Shown: positions 1-6,944 of the stretch, in pieces | Position numbering within the stretch: the stretch's first letter is position 1 | Layout of the letters: each line of letters starts with the position of its first letter | NCBI GenBank assembly: GCA_963762965.1 | Contig: CAVXME010000001.1 | Coordinates: 1,550,001 to 1,614,000, forward strand | From: DATBAX01 sp963762965 | Lineage (GTDB): Bacteria > Acidobacteriota > Terriglobia > Terriglobales > Acidobacteriaceae | Direction of reading: 5' to 3' | Length of the DNA: 64,000 bases | Notes under the pieces: model-generated | What the model saw: the letters and a program-made list of their open reading frames with translations, nothing else | Told to the model about the DNA's origin: nothing | Databases searched by the model: none | Translations under genes and position numbers: made by a program

Positions 1-54
1 AAAAGAAACATTAATCGCAAGCGAGGAAGTTTCTCGCGAACCGAAGTTCTGTGG

Positions 55-88
55 CCTCTCGAGAGAAGCACCTCTCGAGGGGTTTTTT
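55..88 (+). terminator. Intrinsic terminator at window start
   Basis: A 9-bp stem (55-63 pairing with 74-82, one G-T pair) around a 10-base loop is followed directly by six T. It most likely ends a gene lying left of the window. One frame reaches a TAA at 12-14 and could be that gene's last codons, but too little is present to say. Confidence 0.75.
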
Positions 89-166
89 GTTGCCCAATCC
101 AATTGATCGTGCTAGAAACTCGAGTAGAGAAGTTCATTCTTCTCCGCGTCAGGCGCCCTTTCCAAA

Positions 167-586
167 ATGCTGATGAGCCCCCGCAACCAAGCCACGGCGA
201 AATCCTCCCGGACGAAGACCAAGACCAGCGACGTGCTGATTCCGGACAAACTTTATTTCCGCATCGGCGAAGTCTCCCGCCTCTGCCACTTGCCGGCCTA
301 CGTGCTGCGCTTCTGGGAAACGGAATTCCCTCAGCTCAAACCGGTGAAGAGCAGCACCGGCCAACGCATGTACCGCCGCAAGGACGTGGAGAACGTTCTC
401 CACATCAAGCGGCTGCTCTATGAGGAAGGCTTCACCATTGCCGGAGCGCGGCAGCATCTGCGCGCGGAAGTGAAAACCGACAAGTCGCAGGCGCCGCTGC
501 CTTTTCCCGCGCCGTCCGCCGCCAACATCAAACATATTCGCCAGGGATTGCATGAAATCCTGACTATGCTCTCTGCCCGGCGATGA
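167..586 (+). CDS. MerR-family transcriptional regulator
   Basis: A 139-residue DNA-binding regulator. After a basic, low-complexity first 25 residues comes a MerR-type winged helix: 'YFRIGEVSRLCHLPAYVLRFWE', here split as the helix-turn-helix YFRIGEVSRLC and the following VLRFWETEFP, then the RMYRRKDVENVLHI wing and recognition helix. The C-terminal part is short, with no cysteine cluster or ligand-binding domain, as in the minimal MerR proteins of Acidobacteria and deltaproteobacteria that sit near pheT/ihfA. Start 167 and a second ATG at 173 are equivalent; neither has a strong Shine-Dalgarno site. An intrinsic terminator lies just upstream, so it probably has its own promoter. Target genes are unknown. 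Confidence 0.85.
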   Translation: MLMSPRNQATAKSSRTKTKTSDVLIPDKLYFRIGEVSRLCHLPAYVLRFWETEFPQLKPVKSSTGQRMYRRKDVENVLHIKRLLYEEGFTIAGARQHLRAEVKTDKSQAPLPFPAPSAANIKHIRQGLHEILTMLSARR

Positions 587-590
587 ATTA

Positions 591-670
591 GGCTCTAGGC
601 GCTGGGGGTTAGGCGCTAGGACTGAAACCTTTTTCCGTTCTCAAGGACTAGAGCCCAACGCCTAGAGCCC
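591..670. repeat. CTAGGCG-type foldback repeat, copy 1
   Basis: Between the MerR and YdeI-like genes lies an imperfect inverted repeat built from units such as GGCTCTAGGCG and TTAGGCGCTAGGACT on the left, answered by AGGACTAGAGCCC and CGCCTAGAGCCC on the right. The same words in the same arrangement recur at 51816-51893. It fills most of the 97-base gap between the two genes. Confidence 0.7.
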
Positions 671-683
671 GGGGCCCGAACTG

Positions 684-1151
684 ATGAACCCGCTCAAGTT
701 CAAAGTGAAGATAGAGGGAAAAGAAGCTGGCGTGGTCGCCGCCATCACTCCACCCTTTGATGTTGTCGAAGCTTTTGGCACTCGCGGTCGAGTGCCGATA
801 CGCGGAACCATCAATGGTTTTCCTTTTCGCTCGTCGCTCATGCCCATGGGCGGCTGCCACATGATGCCGGTTCGCAAATCCCTGCGCGATGGAGCGAGAG
901 TCGCCCCCGGCGACATCGTCAGTGTGGTCATGGAGCGAGATGAAGCTGAACGCACCGTCGCAGCTCCACCTGTCCTGAAAAAAGAACTCGCGAAAAACAA
1001 GACAGCCCAGGCCAACTGGGACAAGCTTTCTTTTACTGCCAAGAAAGAAATCGCTTCGTCCATCACCGGCGCCAAGCAGGAAGAAACGCGGGCGCGACGC
1101 CTGGCGAAAACCGTGGACATTCTCAAGGCCGGGAAAAAGTGGACCGGCTAA
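684..1151 (+). CDS. YdeI/OmdA family protein with DUF1905 domain
   Basis: A 155-residue cytoplasmic protein. The first ~95 residues match the DUF1905 beta-barrel fold (FKVKIEGKEAGVVAAITPPF, then VPIRGTINGFPFRSSLMPMG and VAPGDIVSVVMERD). The last ~50 residues, with WDKLSFTAKKEIASSITGAK and an alternating charged helix, match the bacteriocin-protection YdeI/OmpD-associated domain. The biochemical role of this family is unsettled; YdeI has been linked to antimicrobial peptide resistance in enterobacteria, but that should not be carried over. Its last 4 bases overlap the 3' end of the convergent thiE. Upstream is a foldback repeat, so any promoter must lie in or near it. Confidence 0.8.
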   Translation: MNPLKFKVKIEGKEAGVVAAITPPFDVVEAFGTRGRVPIRGTINGFPFRSSLMPMGGCHMMPVRKSLRDGARVAPGDIVSVVMERDEAERTVAAPPVLKKELAKNKTAQANWDKLSFTAKKEIASSITGAKQEETRARRLAKTVDILKAGKKWTG

Positions 1152-1765
1152 TCTCGCAACTGGCGGACGACGTCCGCAATATTGTTTTCCTGAAATAATC
1201 GGATGCCCGCAATTCCTGCCGCTCCTGCATCCACACAAGCGCGGGCATTCTCGATGGTGATGCCGCCCAACGCAAGTACCGGTATTTTCTGCTGACAGAT
1301 GTGGCCTAAAAGATCGACACCGGTGGGTCGGTCTCCCGCATTCCCATTCTTCTCGAACACCGGCCCAAACACGCAGAAGCTGGCGCCGTCTGCCTTTGCG
1401 CGCTTCACATCGACAGAGTCATGGCAGGAAACTCCAATCATCGGGATCCGACCCGTCCAGATCGAGCGCACCTCGCGTGGAGAAATGTCATTCGAGCGCA
1501 GATGAACTCCAGTCGCACCAGAAGCCAAGGCCACGTCAGTACGGGAATTCACCAGCAGGCGGGTTACCGAAGAAGTTTCTTGAATTGCTCGCTGCGCATC
1601 GCGCGCCAACTGTTCCAGCTCTCTAGCCGAAAGATCTTTCTCCCGCAGCTGAATGAAATCGACGCCGCAATCAGCCGCTTCCCCAATCTTGTCGAGCAGA
1701 AGGCGTTGGCGAGCCGCCTCATCGCCGGGAAACTGCCTGCGATCGGTAATGTAATAGAGAAGCAA
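1148..1765 (-). CDS. thiE: Thiamine-phosphate synthase (ThiE/TenI family)
   Basis: Joins HMP-pyrophosphate and THZ-phosphate to give thiamine phosphate, in the cytoplasm. The 205-residue TIM barrel has the family landmarks in order: YYITDRR at the first strand, FIQLREKDLSAREL, LVNSRTDVALASGATGVHL, IGVSCHD, FCVFGPVFE and ALGGIT near the phosphate-binding end. The start is a TTG; it is needed because the first strand begins at once, and upstream there are only CTG codons. No Shine-Dalgarno site is clear. TenI-like proteins without synthase activity share this fold, so the exact reaction is likely rather than certain. No TPP riboswitch is visible. It follows the LOG gene by 33 bases and may share its transcript. 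Confidence 0.82.
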   Translation of the reverse strand: MLLYYITDRRQFPGDEAARQRLLLDKIGEAADCGVDFIQLREKDLSARELEQLARDAQRAIQETSSVTRLLVNSRTDVALASGATGVHLRSNDISPREVRSIWTGRIPMIGVSCHDSVDVKRAKADGASFCVFGPVFEKNGNAGDRPTGVDLLGHICQQKIPVLALGGITIENARACVDAGAAGIAGIRLFQENNIADVVRQLRD

Positions 1766-1798
1766 GCCGTCAGAATTCAGGGTCGTCGGATTCAGCGA

Positions 1799-2680
1799 CT
1801 ACGGGTTCGTTTTCGCGATCTCGGGCACCACTTCTCCGGCTCGCTTGGGCTCCGCGCCGAGGTGATAGTTGGTGAGTCCGTCGCGCAGGAATTCGAATCC
1901 TTCTTCCGGCGAATCCACGATTTTGAAAAGCTCGAGATCTTTTGCCGCGATCGTGCCCGTATCCACCATGACTTGGAAGTTGATCAAGCGGTTCCAATAC
2001 TCGCTGCCATAAATGACCACCAGAATCTTCTTGGCGAGTTTTTGGGTTTGCGCCAGGGTGAGAATTTCGAACAACTCATCAAATGTCCCGAAGCCACCGG
2101 GAAAGATCACCAGCGCTTTGGAGAGATAGGCGAACCAGAACTTGCGCATGAAAAAGTAATGAAACTCAAAATTCAGCGCCGGCGTGATGTAAGGATTCGG
2201 GTTCTGCTCGAAGGGCAACTGGATGTTCAGGCCGATGGTCTTGGCCCCGGCCTCCTTCGCTCCCAAATTTGCCGCTTCCATGATTCCCGGGCCACCCCCG
2301 GTGGTCACCACAAAACGGCGCCGACGCGCTGGAATTTTTACCGACCACTCGCTGAGCAGAAACGCTAAACGGCGGGCGTCCTCGTAATAACGCGCCATAT
2401 CAACCGCAGCCAGCGCCTGCTTCTTCTGGCGCTCGTACTCTTCTTCTGAAATTTCAGGGTGGCTGCCGCCCAGCTCCGCCAGGCGTTTCTGCGCTTCAAA
2501 GCGGCTGTGAAAACGCGCCGAACCGAAAAACACCACGGTGTCCTGGATCTGCTCGCGGCGGAAGCGCGCCAGCGGTTCGCTGTACTCGGAGAGAACACGC
2601 AGGATCCGTCCGTCGGGACTCTTAAGGAAGGGATCGTTCTCGTACGCCAGCGGCGCACGCTTGCTATCGTTTTCGCTCAT
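1799..2680 (-). CDS. LOG-family protein (TIGR00730-type Rossmann fold)
   Basis: Members of this family include LOG, which hydrolyses cytokinin riboside 5'-monophosphates, and others that act as AMP or nucleotide phosphoribohydrolases. The two diagnostic stretches are present: GGGPGIMEAANLGAKEAGA and PGGFGTFDELFEILTLAQT, corresponding to the phosphate-binding PGGxGTxxE loop. The N-terminal ~100 residues are longer than in small LOG proteins, as in many bacterial type II forms. I start at the ATG at 2680 (MSENDSKRAPL); an in-frame ATG at 2734 would add 18 residues that look unlike family members. It sits upstream of thiE on the same strand. A nucleotide-salvage role is plausible; cytokinin production is not shown. 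Confidence 0.82.
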   Translation of the reverse strand: MSENDSKRAPLAYENDPFLKSPDGRILRVLSEYSEPLARFRREQIQDTVVFFGSARFHSRFEAQKRLAELGGSHPEISEEEYERQKKQALAAVDMARYYEDARRLAFLLSEWSVKIPARRRRFVVTTGGGPGIMEAANLGAKEAGAKTIGLNIQLPFEQNPNPYITPALNFEFHYFFMRKFWFAYLSKALVIFPGGFGTFDELFEILTLAQTQKLAKKILVVIYGSEYWNRLINFQVMVDTGTIAAKDLELFKIVDSPEEGFEFLRDGLTNYHLGAEPKRAGEVVPEIAKTNP

Positions 2681-2779
2681 CAGTCTGATCTTTCGGCGAG
2701 GGTTATTGGCTGTCCCGCAATCCAGCATATCCAAATGCCAGGTCGAGGGGAAATACCATTTGCTCGCAACCCCATTACT

Positions 2780-3169
2780 TCAGGGCCGCTTCTCCTCGTG
2801 GTAGTGGATCGCTTCGGTAAATCCTATCCAGACGTCCAGCACTCCCATTCCGCTGCACAAGCCGCGCACAAACCCATACCCGAGGATTTCCTGCAATCGC
2901 GGATAACCCGTCAGCAAATGATTGTCAGTCCACTCCGGTCTCCAGGGCAGAATCACCAGAAGCATCCCGAGCACCGCGCAGACGAACACGAACATCAGGA
3001 CCGTGATGCGGTGCGTCCATCGTTCCACGCGGGTATAGGGCTGAATCAATGGATTCGCGGCTGGTGATGGCAATATTCTGACCGGGCTGTCGCTCGGCTC
3101 AGAGGACGTGATAGACCGTCGGTTGGAAAGTGGAGGCACTTCTGGTTGCGGTAAGGTGGGCTCTGCCAT
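2780..3169 (-). CDS. Small membrane protein, unknown function
   Basis: A 129-residue protein of no family I recognise. The first ~45 residues are Pro/Ser-rich and probably disordered. A transmembrane helix follows at about residues 54-76 (ITVLMFVFVCAVLGMLLVIL), then a Trp-rich loop and a second hydrophobic stretch around 95-115, ending in a short charged tail (HYHEEKRP). It lies between the large TPR gene (78 bases upstream on the same strand) and the LOG gene (46 bases or more downstream), so it may be co-transcribed with them. Coding is supported by the strong membrane helix and clean spacing between neighbours. Confidence 0.65.
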   Translation of the reverse strand: MAEPTLPQPEVPPLSNRRSITSSEPSDSPVRILPSPAANPLIQPYTRVERWTHRITVLMFVFVCAVLGMLLVILPWRPEWTDNHLLTGYPRLQEILGYGFVRGLCSGMGVLDVWIGFTEAIHYHEEKRP

Positions 3170-3246
3170 TACACCGCGCTCCGGACGAGCGAGGGCTGCA
3201 CTAAACTGCCGGCTGCCAGAAGTCGTTCCATGCCCATCTCTACATT

Positions 3247-6200
3247 CTACGACTTCAGGGCCTTAATCCGCTCAGAGACATCGCGATAATCAATGTTGCT
3301 GCCGTAAACTTCCATGAAATTGCTCAACGCCAGGGCTTTATTTCCCGAGGTTTCATAGGAAGACGCCAGTTCATAGTGCAGCGCGGTGCGGGTCTCTTGA
3401 TCAATTCGTGGAAGCTTGAGCGCCTTTTCATACCAGCGGATCGCCGCTTCGGGAACGCCTTTGTCCAGGAAGCATTGGGCCAGCCAGGTGTAGGTCTGCA
3501 TGACTTGTGGGAAGGAATGTCCATGGTCCACCGCCTGGCATACTTTCTGCAACTCGCCAATGGCCTCGTCGAGCAATCCCATTTCGCGGAAGGCCACGCC
3601 CAGGTTGTAGTGGGTCTCTGGATCTTCGTCAGCCGATGCCACGTCTTCATCGAGTTCGTGCTTCAATTCGCCGAACATGTCGGCTAAATCCACTCCTGCT
3701 CCGGGATCGAACTTGGGTGCGTCCGCTGCTTTCTCCTGTACCGGCACCAGAGGACGGATCGGCGTGGGCTGATAAGTGAAAGTTGGCGGAGCTGCTGAGG
3801 CCGGCGCGGCCGCTGCCATTGCTGCGGGAGCTGCTGCCGCTGCTTTAGCGGCGATGCTGACCTTCGATTCTGCCGCCACCGGCTTGACTTCAGGCTGGGT
3901 CTGCTTTTCCTGGGCCGCGGGCGCTGCTGGAAGGAACTCGTCTCCCAGGGAAGCTTCCAGATCGGCGACAAATTCACCCAGCGCGCCGGCATTTTCCGTT
4001 GGTGCATGAGCTTCCGCATGCTCCACGGTTTCGGGTTCGGGATGAACCTGCGGTTCGGGTTCGGGCGCAACTTTCTGGCTGGGGGCCGCTGGCAGGAATT
4101 CATCGCCCAGCGACGATTCCAGGCCGGCCACGAATTCATCCAGCACGGCGGGGTTCGGCTCCGGCACTGGCTCGGCTTCCGGTTCCGCCGTAATCTCCGG
4201 CTCGGCCTCGACTTCAGCAGGCACACTCACTGCCTCAACTGCCGGGGCCGGTGTGGTGGACTCTTCAATCTCCTGGTGCAACGCGGCCAGTGTGGCCGAA
4301 TCCGCTTTCAGCAACGACAACTTGGCGAGGGCGGCACGTGCCTCATCGGGCATTCCCTGGGCCAGATAAAACCGGACTTCTTCCACGGTTTCCGCGATGA
4401 CCTGCGGATCCGCCGCCGCGGGCTTTGCGGGACGGGCTTTGACGGGTGCTTCGACGGGTGCTTCGACGGGTGCTGGAGTGGCGGCGACCGGAGCGGGAAC
4501 CGCAGCCGACTCATCCGAAAATTCAGATTCCCAATCTCCCGAGACATCAATTGCTTCCCCGGAATCCGGAGGCGCGCTCTGCACTTCAAATTCCGCATTT
4601 TCTTGGGCCGGAGCAGCCGGCGAGGCCGCACCTTGGGCATGAAAGAAGAGTCCAGAGGCAGCCGCGGCAGCCTCAGTTTTCTGCGGAGCAACGGGCCGCG
4701 GAACAACCGGCGCCGGTGTCACCACTGGGGCCGCGGCCACCGGAACCACTTTGTCTCTACGAACTACAGGAACAACTGGTAGTTCTGGTACCGCCGTTGG
4801 GATCTCTACCGATCCTTCGCCTGGTTCCCCGGATTCGCCTCCGCTCAGGGAAGCGCGTTCTTCATACTGAGTTGCCAGTTCGGCATACCGCGAAGCTTCG
4901 TCAGGATGTCCCGCGTCGTGATAAATGCTTTCCAGGGTGCGGCAGCAAACTCCAGCTTCCGCAAAGCGTCCTGCGCGCGTATGCAACGCGACTAATCGTT
5001 GGTTCAATCGCAAATCCCGGGGAGCTTTGGGAAGAGCGGAGAGCAACGGACCCAGCGCTTTCGCCGGCATGTTGTAGGAAATAAAAAGCTCGGCATCGGT
5101 CAAGGCCGCGCGGACCGCGAGCGCCGTTTCATCGTCATAGCGCTGATCGATGAAAGGCGCGGTGGCTTCCAATTCCTCCACCAGCACCGCGCCCTCTTCC
5201 GCCGTGATCAGGCGGGAAGCGGACGCTCCGCCCAGCTTGGCCACTACTTGCTGGTAATTCTGCGCGTGCAAATGGTTTTGCGGTTCCAGTTGCGTGAGCT
5301 TCAAATAGTAATCGCGTGCCTTTTCCAGGTCTCCCGACTGCACATAGGCGTGGGCGAGAAGCTCGTAGATCTCGGTAAGGTGGGTGTTCTCTCCGGCTTT
5401 CTGGAACAACGTCAGCAAGGTTTCTAGCGCGGCCGGGTTTTCCCGGACGTGCCCGATGATCGAATGCAGACTCTCCAGAACTCTGCCTTCGTCCGAGGAG
5501 AACAGCCGGTCGGAATGCTCGTCATAAATCTGGAGGGCTTCCTCAAACTGTCCCGCGGCGACCAGCGCGTCGGCATAAGCATGGATCGGGCCGGCATCGT
5601 TGTGCACCGAAAGTAATTTCCCGGCGAGGGTGCCGGCTTCCGCCAGACGCCCGGTTTGCAAATAAGCTTGAAACAAGCCGCGCAATCCTTCGGGATTGCT
5701 ATCGAGGTCGGCGACTTTCTCCAGATATTCAATGGCGCCGGCGGCATCTCCGGCATCGATCGCGGTCTTGCCGCGCAGCAGCAGGGCCTGGCTATTGCCG
5801 GGATCCAAAGCCAGCATGCGTTGCAGGACGTTTTCGGCCGCTTCCATCTGTCCCTTATTGCGCAAGCTTTCGGCGGCGGAGGCAAAAATTTGCGAGGCTT
5901 CCGCCTTCTTCCCCAGCCGTACATACACCTCGGCCAGACGCGTGCGCATAGGCACGTTCTCGGGGTCCATTTCCAAAGTTTTCTGGAAAATTCGGACGGC
6001 CTGCTCCAGCTCGCCGGCCTTCAGAAACTCTTCCGCAACCTGCAAGTATTGGGCGCGGGCATCGTTGAACAGGCCTTGCTGGGTGTACAGCTCCGCCAGC
6101 CGCAGCACGCTTTCGAGCGAAGGCTTGATCTTGCTCAACTTCTTGTACATGGCGATCGCCTTCACCGTGAAACCCTGGGTGGCATAGGCATCGCCAACAC

Positions 6201-6402
6201 TTTTGAAGCACTCTACAGCTTTATCGTTTTCGCCAAGCCGGGCGTAGAGATCGCCCACGGTGTTGGACACCGTGAGGTCCTTGGGGTCTGCCTTCAGGAC
6301 CTTTTCGTACTCAGCGATGGCATTCGGCAACTTGCCCTGCTGGACGAACTTCTCTGCGGCACTTAGAATTTTTTGTTTGTTGAAACCAAAACCGAATGCC
6401 AT
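3247..6402 (-). CDS. Large tetratricopeptide-repeat protein
   Basis: A 1051-residue scaffold-type protein without signal peptide, so probably cytoplasmic. Residues ~1-400 are tandem TPR units (for example LPNAIAEYEKVLKADPKDLT, LEQAVRIFQKTLEMDPEN, LEKARDYYLKLTQLEPQN). A second helical block runs to ~520. Residues ~530-900 are a Pro/Ala/Glu-rich linker, partly made of short DNA repeats (PVEAP units near 4440-4475). A final TPR pair begins near 925 (THYNLGVAFREMGLLDEAIG). Within the linker, a 15-residue motif of the form EFVAxLExSLGDEFL occurs twice, suggesting a docking peptide. Partners are unknown. The start MAFGFGFNKQK is followed at once by the first helix and is the only sensible ATG. Confidence 0.8.
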   Translation of the reverse strand: MAFGFGFNKQKILSAAEKFVQQGKLPNAIAEYEKVLKADPKDLTVSNTVGDLYARLGENDKAVECFKSVGDAYATQGFTVKAIAMYKKLSKIKPSLESVLRLAELYTQQGLFNDARAQYLQVAEEFLKAGELEQAVRIFQKTLEMDPENVPMRTRLAEVYVRLGKKAEASQIFASAAESLRNKGQMEAAENVLQRMLALDPGNSQALLLRGKTAIDAGDAAGAIEYLEKVADLDSNPEGLRGLFQAYLQTGRLAEAGTLAGKLLSVHNDAGPIHAYADALVAAGQFEEALQIYDEHSDRLFSSDEGRVLESLHSIIGHVRENPAALETLLTLFQKAGENTHLTEIYELLAHAYVQSGDLEKARDYYLKLTQLEPQNHLHAQNYQQVVAKLGGASASRLITAEEGAVLVEELEATAPFIDQRYDDETALAVRAALTDAELFISYNMPAKALGPLLSALPKAPRDLRLNQRLVALHTRAGRFAEAGVCCRTLESIYHDAGHPDEASRYAELATQYEERASLSGGESGEPGEGSVEIPTAVPELPVVPVVRRDKVVPVAAAPVVTPAPVVPRPVAPQKTEAAAAASGLFFHAQGAASPAAPAQENAEFEVQSAPPDSGEAIDVSGDWESEFSDESAAVPAPVAATPAPVEAPVEAPVKARPAKPAAADPQVIAETVEEVRFYLAQGMPDEARAALAKLSLLKADSATLAALHQEIEESTTPAPAVEAVSVPAEVEAEPEITAEPEAEPVPEPNPAVLDEFVAGLESSLGDEFLPAAPSQKVAPEPEPQVHPEPETVEHAEAHAPTENAGALGEFVADLEASLGDEFLPAAPAAQEKQTQPEVKPVAAESKVSIAAKAAAAAPAAMAAAAPASAAPPTFTYQPTPIRPLVPVQEKAADAPKFDPGAGVDLADMFGELKHELDEDVASADEDPETHYNLGVAFREMGLLDEAIGELQKVCQAVDHGHSFPQVMQTYTWLAQCFLDKGVPEAAIRWYEKALKLPRIDQETRTALHYELASSYETSGNKALALSNFMEVYGSNIDYRDVSERIKALKS

Positions 6403-6839
6403 ATCGAGTGCGGACTCCAGCTCCGGAAGTTCACTTCCTGTTTGGGAAGTTCACGGACAAGTGGACCATCCAATCGGCCATGTCTCTTTCACGCTTCAGA
6501 AATGGTCCTTTGGACAAGGCTCATTGTACGGCTGGGTGCCGAGAATCGTATGGTTACTAAGGGTTACTAGAGGGGAGTGTACGACCGGGTAGAAACGAAG
6601 GGTTCGGCCAACCAAATGCCGGGAAGCATAACCGGCGATACAGAACATCCCCTAAACCCGTAGAAACCCGAGAATTCCGCGCAAATTCAGACCGAATCCC
6701 ATGCATCCTCGCAGGGTGCCCCGTCCTTCCCGCGCTTTTTGCGGGAGGGCGGGAGGGTAGCGTCGACGGGGCGGAGGCATTCGTCCACAAAAGGAAAGAG
6801 CAGCACTAACTATTCTTTGATCCTGGCCCTTTCCACAGG

Positions 6840-6855
6840 TGTTCCACGTGGAACA
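6840..6855. other. parS-like palindrome, site 1 (perfect)
   Basis: TGTTCCACGTGGAACA is a perfect 16-base palindrome. It fits the widely conserved ParB-binding consensus TGTTNCACGTGNAACA, including the central CACGTG. A near-identical site follows 10 bases later. parA and parB are not in the window, so ParB binding is inferred from the sequence match alone. A second function as a local operator cannot be excluded. Confidence 0.6.
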
Positions 6856-6865
6856 TATTGCGTTG

Positions 6866-6881
6866 TGTTCCCCGTGGAACA
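6866..6881. other. parS-like palindrome, site 2 (one mismatch)
   Basis: TGTTCCCCGTGGAACA differs from site 1 only at one central position (CCCGTG instead of CACGTG). Thermus-type parS sites carry the same CCCGTG centre, so this is a plausible second ParB site. Starts of the two sites are 26 bases apart. Confidence 0.5.
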
Positions 6882-6944
6882 TTTTGCCGAAAACTATTCA
6901 CCATGGGCTGGGGACAAAGGCGGTTCGGCGCTACCATCTTCTTT

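Larger units (their letters stand above)
6403..6944. other. Gene-free divergent region between TPR and acyl-ligase genes
   Basis: About 540 bases with no convincing gene on either strand. It must hold promoters for the two divergent genes, though I see no clear -35/-10 pair. A hairpin with GCGGGAGGG on one arm lies near 6727-6750, without a T-run. The notable content is the pair of parS-like palindromes listed separately, which sit upstream of the chosen ligase start. Confidence 0.55.

Noticed and set aside
1148..1810. TPP riboswitch upstream of thiE
   Set aside because: Looked for the CTGAGA and ACCTGATC core motifs near the thiE and LOG starts; not present.
1421..2368. A 315-codon plus-strand frame opposite thiE and the LOG gene
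   Set aside because: Both minus-strand genes have clear family motifs; the opposite frame has none.
4006..4782. Plus-strand frames rich in Gly, Arg and Phe opposite the TPR linker
   Set aside because: They mirror the biased Pro/Ala/Glu-coding linker and lack starts or neighbours that would support them.
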